Program-made: the position numbers and the translations under genes | NCBI GenBank assembly: GCA_040901795.1 | Contig: JBBDYH010000025.1 | Location: 1 to 43,784, forward strand | DNA: 43,784 nucleotides | Source: JBBDYH01 sp040901795 | GTDB taxonomy: Bacteria > Planctomycetota > Planctomycetia > Pirellulales > JALHPA01 | Direction: 5' to 3' | The notes under the pieces: model-generated | The model's input: the letters and a program-made list of their open reading frames with translations, nothing else | The model's database searches: none | What the model was told of the DNA's origin: nothing | In this document: in pieces, positions 40,595 to 43,784 of the stretch | Position numbering within the stretch: the stretch's first letter is position 1 | How the letters are laid out: each line of letters starts with the position of its first letter

Positions 40595-41599
40595 ATGCAC
40601 CTGGCACTTAAACCGCTGTCGCAGCAAGTGATCGTGGTGACCGGGGCTTCGAGCGGAATCGGACTGGTCACGGCCCGCATGGCGGCCAACCAAGGGGCCA
40701 AGGTGGTTGTGGCGGCGCGAAATGCGCCGGCATTACACCGGCTGGTCCGCGAGATTGAAGAGCAAGGCGGCCAGGCCTTGGCGGTGCCGACCGATGTCAC
40801 GCACGACAACGATGTCCACCGCCTCGCCGATGCGGCCCTCCGGCGGTTCCGCGGTTTCGATACCTGGGTGAACAACGCCGGCATATCCATTTACGGGCGG
40901 ATCGAGGAGGTGTCGCTCGAAGATCAACGGCAGTTGTTCGAGACGAACTTTTGGGGGTTGGTCTACGGCTCGAAGGTTGCGGTGGAACACCTCCGCCGGC
41001 GGGGAGGCGCGCTGATCAACGTGGGCAGCGTGCTCTCCGATCGCGCCATTCCTCTGCAAGGCATGTATTCGGCCTCGAAGCATGCGGTGAAGGCGTTCAC
41101 CGATGCGCTGCGGATGGAGCTCGAACACGACGGAGTGCCGGTGAGCGTGACACTCGTCAAGCCCAGCGCGATCAACACGCCGTATACCACCCATGCTCGC
41201 AACTACCTGCCCGTCGAACCGCAAAACCCTCCGCCGGTTTATGCGCCCGAGCTGGTCGCTCATGCGATCTTGCGCGCGGCGCAAGTCCCGACGCGCGATA
41301 TTGTGATTGGCGGCGGTGGACGAGCGATGACGATGGCGGGCGTTTATGCTCCGCGGCTGATCGACAAAGTCATGGAATGGACGATGTTCAACCTACAGAA
41401 GTCGAAACGGCCGACCTCAAAACCGCACGACGCGCTCTTTCGCCCGGGGGAGGACTTGCGCGAAGAGGGGGACTATCCCGGTTATGTGCGGCGGACGAGC
41501 ACTTACCTTGCAGCGTCAGAGCACCCGATTGTCACCGCGGCCATGGCCATCGGCGCGGGTTTGATGCTCGCCGGTTGGCTCGGCGGCTCACACGATTAG
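40595..41599 (+). CDS. Long SDR family oxidoreductase
   Basis: The 334-residue protein has TGASSGIG near residue 18, VAARNAPAL, PTDVTHDN, NNAGISIYG, and the catalytic site NVGSVLSDRAIPLQGMYSASKHAV with Ser, Tyr and Lys. The extra C-terminal 90 residues (ARNYLPVEPQNPPPVYAPEL, then TRDIVIGGGGRAMTM, then a final hydrophobic AAMAIGAGLMLAGWLGG) are typical of a long-SDR group common in bacteria that ends in a possible membrane anchor. The ATG at 40595 has GAGGG eight bases upstream; the longer frame from 40493 is not conserved. Substrate is unknown. Confidence 0.92.
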   Translation: MHLALKPLSQQVIVVTGASSGIGLVTARMAANQGAKVVVAARNAPALHRLVREIEEQGGQALAVPTDVTHDNDVHRLADAALRRFRGFDTWVNNAGISIYGRIEEVSLEDQRQLFETNFWGLVYGSKVAVEHLRRRGGALINVGSVLSDRAIPLQGMYSASKHAVKAFTDALRMELEHDGVPVSVTLVKPSAINTPYTTHARNYLPVEPQNPPPVYAPELVAHAILRAAQVPTRDIVIGGGGRAMTMAGVYAPRLIDKVMEWTMFNLQKSKRPTSKPHDALFRPGEDLREEGDYPGYVRRTSTYLAASEHPIVTAAMAIGAGLMLAGWLGGSHD

Positions 41600-41620
41600 T
41601 GGGTGTGTGCCGCAGCATAG

Positions 41621-41667
41621 TCCTCTCGCTTCGTTCGGCCGAGCTCACGGCCGAAGCTGCGAGAGGA
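41621..41667. terminator. Hairpin between convergent SDR and NUDIX genes
   Basis: TCCTCTCGC...TTCGGCC (41621-41640) pairs with GGCCGAA...GCGAGAGGA (41649-41667). The stem is long and interrupted, lying midway between convergent stops (41599 and 41690). It lacks a U-run, so terminator is a tentative label; a dispersed repeat is the alternative. Confidence 0.45.
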
Positions 41668-41689
41668 TTCATCACGCGGAGAGTGATGA

Positions 41690-42313
41690 CTACACTGCCT
41701 CGCGTACCACTGCTGCCACTTCCACCAGGATCATGCACGTCGCGCCCCAGATTTCCTCGCCATCCCACAAGTACGCCGCGGCGTGGGCCGACACATTCGA
41801 TTCGCGGCGCCTGGTCATACGCAGATTCACCGGCTCGAGAAAATGCGCCACAGGTACTTCCAATAGCCGCGCCACCTCCAGCGAGTTAATCTCAAACCGC
41901 GGCTGATCGGGCAGATAGCCGACGATCGGCATGACGTAATGATTGCTGGAGAAGACATACAACGGGGATAAGCTTCCAAGTGCTTGCACGCTTTCGCGCC
42001 GCACGCCGAGTTCCTCCTCCAGTTCGCGAAGCGCCGCTTGTGCCGGCTCTTCGCCAATCTCGATGGCGCCGCCCGGCAAGCTGACCTGATTGGCGTGGTG
42101 AAGCGATTGCGGAGGCCGCACAATCAATGGCAATCGCCACTCGCCCTCGTGGCGAAAGAACAGCACCATCACGGCTGCTCGACGCGCATCGTGCCGCACG
42201 GGGCCAAAGTGCCGTCCAAAGCTCATTTCGAAACCGCACCGCTCTTGGACGGAGCGCCCCGGCGGTGGCTGGCGCAGGCGAGCCTCGATGCGGTCAGCGA
42301 GTGTGGCATCCAT
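41690..42313 (-). CDS. NUDIX hydrolase, CoA pyrophosphatase-like (NudL type)
   Basis: The 207-residue product has a perfect Nudix box at 82-104 (Gly82, Glu88, Arg96, Glu97, Glu100, Glu101, Gly103). Before it lies PLIVRPPQSLHHANQVSLPGG, which matches the UPF0035/NuCoA motif of coenzyme A diphosphatases. The region after the box (LGSLSPLYVFSSNHYVMPIVG, then SLEVARLLEVPVAHFL) also fits NudL. The expected reaction is cleavage of CoA or its esters to phosphopantetheine and ADP. Its ATG (42311-42313) directly abuts a 119-base repeat, so there is no native sequence for a ribosome-binding site. Confidence 0.9.
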   Translation of the reverse strand: MDATLADRIEARLRQPPPGRSVQERCGFEMSFGRHFGPVRHDARRAAVMVLFFRHEGEWRLPLIVRPPQSLHHANQVSLPGGAIEIGEEPAQAALRELEEELGVRRESVQALGSLSPLYVFSSNHYVMPIVGYLPDQPRFEINSLEVARLLEVPVAHFLEPVNLRMTRRRESNVSAHAAAYLWDGEEIWGATCMILVEVAAVVREAV

Positions 42314-42432
42314 TTGGAGTGCGATGACTTGTCGTCGGTTTGGATTTCAATATTACCCGATTGAGGGAAGATGTTTTAGCTCTGGTGAAGCCCTGTTGAA
42401 AATCAAAGCGGCGACAAGTCGCCGCACCCCAA
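42314..42432. repeat. 119-base inverted-repeat element between response regulator and NUDIX genes
   Basis: The left arm starts TTGGAGTGCGATGACTTGTC and the right arm ends GGCGACAAGTCGCCGCACCC, then CAAA. Length and layout equal the element at 37325-37443. It supplies the final codons and stop of the response regulator (CGDLSPL then TGA at 42403-42405) and ends at the NUDIX start codon. Confidence 0.88.
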
Positions 42433-42861
42433 AACCGGCGAGCCGTTGAGCGCTTCGCACTCCGCCGCCGACGAGCGCGACAAGCTCCTGTGCTTTTGCC
42501 GCAAAAGATCGACGATTTGCGCCTGATCGACAGGCTTGAGCAGGTAATCGTTGACCCCCTGCTCGATCGCTTCGGCGATGCGCTCCCAACTGGAATGCGC
42601 CGTAAGCAGGATCGTGTGGGTGTCCGCCTGTCGGCGTTTGCCGGCTTGCAGCAGATCAAGCCCGCCGATTCCCGGCATCTCGAGGTCGGAGATCAGTACA
42701 TTGCAACCCCACTCGGTAATCCAGTCCAAGGCTGCCCGTGAATCGGTGAACGTTACGATGTCAAACAGGTCAGACAGGTGCTGCGCGACGATATGCTCCA
42801 GAATGCGGACAATCGCTACGTCGTCGTCCACCATGACTAGATTCAGCTTGTTCTCCGACAT
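42403..42861 (-). CDS. Single-domain response regulator (CheY-like)
   Basis: The 152-residue product is one receiver domain with no output domain. The acidic pocket is Asp12-Asp14 (MVDDDVAI), the phosphoacceptor is Asp59 (VLISDLEMPG), the switch Thr is Thr87 (ILLTAHS) and Lys109 is in LLKPVD. It therefore probably signals by protein contact, as CheY or Spo0F do. The start is supported by AAGGAG six bases upstream (42868-42873 on the minus strand). The last eight residues (GCGDLSPL) come from the 119-base repeat, replacing the natural end. No histidine kinase is in the window. Confidence 0.92.
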   Translation of the reverse strand: MSENKLNLVMVDDDVAIVRILEHIVAQHLSDLFDIVTFTDSRAALDWITEWGCNVLISDLEMPGIGGLDLLQAGKRRQADTHTILLTAHSSWERIAEAIEQGVNDYLLKPVDQAQIVDLLRQKHRSLSRSSAAECEALNGSPVLGCGDLSPL

Positions 42862-43240
42862 AAATCACTCCTTAAAAGCGCTCCGCCTGACGGCAAGGTC
42901 TCCAACAAGCTTACGTCGCCGAGTGCATATTCCAGGCCGATTCGACAGCCTGGCGGCGGTCATCGGCATTTTATCGATCTTGACTATCCTGCCGATTTTT
43001 GTTTCCATCCGCGCAATCAGCCGCCGGGCGGTAGACCACGGTTTAGGAGAACCGGACGCTAGCGCGTGCCGGCTGATTTGGGGATCCATAGCCTTTGAAT
43101 CGTCGGACCCAAGCCCTCGCCCAGTGCAAGCTGGCAGAAAGCAGACGGCTCGCTGTGACCCTCTGGCCTCAGTCGGCAACACATGTCCGGGAACGGCGAA
43201 AGGAGGCGCCGGCCGACGCTTCGGCCAGGCCTGTACGAAT
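42862..43240. other. 379-base divergent intergenic region
   Basis: Apart from the response regulator ribosome-binding site at 42868-42873, I see no gene, no clear promoter and no recognised repeat. AAAGGAGG at 43199-43206 and a GGCCGA CGCT TCGGCC hairpin at 43211-43226 precede the sigma-factor frame. Confidence 0.5.
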
Positions 43241-43784
43241 TTGAACGTCACTGAGCTTACCGACGAGCAGTTGGCCCAGCTTGCCGCGCGCGAGGGAAGC
43301 GACGGTCCGGCGTTCGTGGCCATATTGGATCGCTTCCGCCAGCGCGTGTGGTCGGTGTGCTACCGGCTGATGGGCAACGAGCATGACGCCAGTGACGCCG
43401 CCCAGGAGGTGTTCGTGCGGTTGTTTGTCAACCGCGGGAAGTTCGAAGGTCGCTCGAAGTACTCGACGTGGGTGCATGGCGTCGCGGTGCGGACTTGCTT
43501 GGGCATCCGTCGTGGACGTGGCCGGCGCCAGAAGCACGAGCGCGTCGTGGGTGATGAACATACCGCGCCCGAAGCGCTGGCGCGGCCCGAGGCGCCGGCG
43601 GGACTATCACTCGATTTGGTGCAAATCCTCGACACACTCGACGAAGACGACCGCGCCTTGCTGTTGTTGAAATACGCCGAAGGCTACAGCCACGAGGAGC
43701 TGGCCGCAATCTTTGAGATTTCAGTCAGCGCCTGCAAGATGCGGATCAGCCGGGCGCGAGAGAAGATTCAGAAGCAGTTTCAAG
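43241..43784 (+). CDS. ECF-type RNA polymerase sigma factor (cut by the window end)
   Basis: An open frame of 181 codons runs off the window. It reads AFVAILDRFRQRVWSVCYRLMG, then DASDAAQEVFVRLF (sigma region 2), KYSTWVHGVAVRTCLG, and after a short linker ILDTLDEDDRALLLLKYAEG, YSHEELAAIFEISVSACKMRISRAREKIQKQF (quoted in part; sigma region 4 helix-turn-helix). It is an ECF sigma factor. The start is uncertain: TTG 43241 precedes the natural beginning (NVTELTDEQLAQLAARE) but has no close Shine-Dalgarno sequence, and an in-frame GTG lies at 43124. A cognate anti-sigma gene may follow beyond the window. Confidence 0.85.
   Translation, partial: MNVTELTDEQLAQLAAREGSDGPAFVAILDRFRQRVWSVCYRLMGNEHDASDAAQEVFVRLFVNRGKFEGRSKYSTWVHGVAVRTCLGIRRGRGRRQKHERVVGDEHTAPEALARPEAPAGLSLDLVQILDTLDEDDRALLLLKYAEGYSHEELAAIFEISVSACKMRISRAREKIQKQFQ

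Noticed and set aside
43183..43250. ATG at 43183 with nearby AAAGGAGG as the sigma-factor start
   Set aside because: That ATG is in another frame and meets a stop within about 20 codons (CACTGA near 43249).

Overview
The window reads as a chromosomal segment of a planctomycete, most likely Pirellulales-like. The evidence is a high-GC genome, a subtilase carrying the planctomycete N-terminal motif FEALENRQLMAGD, proteins ending in PEP-CTERM anchors, a BlaI/M56 pair, a DUF1570 protein, and dense short intergenic repeats that encode telltale peptides such as FPGSAWER and CGDLSPL. Assignment below phylum is inference. No rRNA, tRNA or CRISPR array was seen.

Layout. 1-7 kb: a DUF2892 membrane protein, an enolase-superfamily (mandelate racemase type) enzyme, two planctomycete membrane proteins and carB. 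7-9.6 kb: an accessory patch with an ORF6N-domain gene preceded by palindromes that copy part of its own coding sequence, an Uma2 gene broken by one in-frame amber codon, and a HAF-repeat PEP-CTERM protein. 9.6-14.5 kb: an M48 membrane protease, a parvulin-type isomerase, an exported STN-like protein and a DUF1570 protein. 14.6-19.7 kb: a BlaI repressor with a visible promoter and operator, an M56 sensor protease fused to a PD40 propeller and a PEP-CTERM tail, and a subtilase with Calx-beta and propeller-like repeats. 19.9-24.2 kb: a PilZ-like protein, a REP-associated tyrosine transposase (RAYT) among its REP hairpins, and uvrA. 24.5-29.7 kb: ilvN, ilvC, a small conserved protein and a bifunctional putA. 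29.8-38.3 kb: a second RAYT with a different REP family, then a minus-strand cluster of RDD, SpoIIM, membrane protein, DUF4129, DUF4350, MoxR ATPase and DUF58. 38.4-43.8 kb: two short-chain dehydrogenases, an AI-2E-type transporter, a NUDIX hydrolase, a response regulator and a truncated ECF sigma factor.

How the genes work together. ilvN and ilvC act in branched-chain amino acid synthesis. BlaI and the M56 protein form a repressor/sensor-protease pair. The RDD-to-DUF58 block is the widespread MoxR/DUF58 membrane-associated chaperone-like cluster, whose biochemical role is largely unknown.

The most striking theme is how short repeats are built into genes. At least ten repeat families are visible. 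Several copies supply coding sequence: the N-terminal leaders of three exported proteins, the interdomain linker of PutA, and the C-terminal tails of CarB and the response regulator. Others supply stop codons (RDD, SDR) or end exactly at a start codon (NUDIX). The leading candidate for an undescribed system is the ORF6N locus with its two upstream palindromes that match an in-gene palindrome encoding the family's conserved SQIATS segment.
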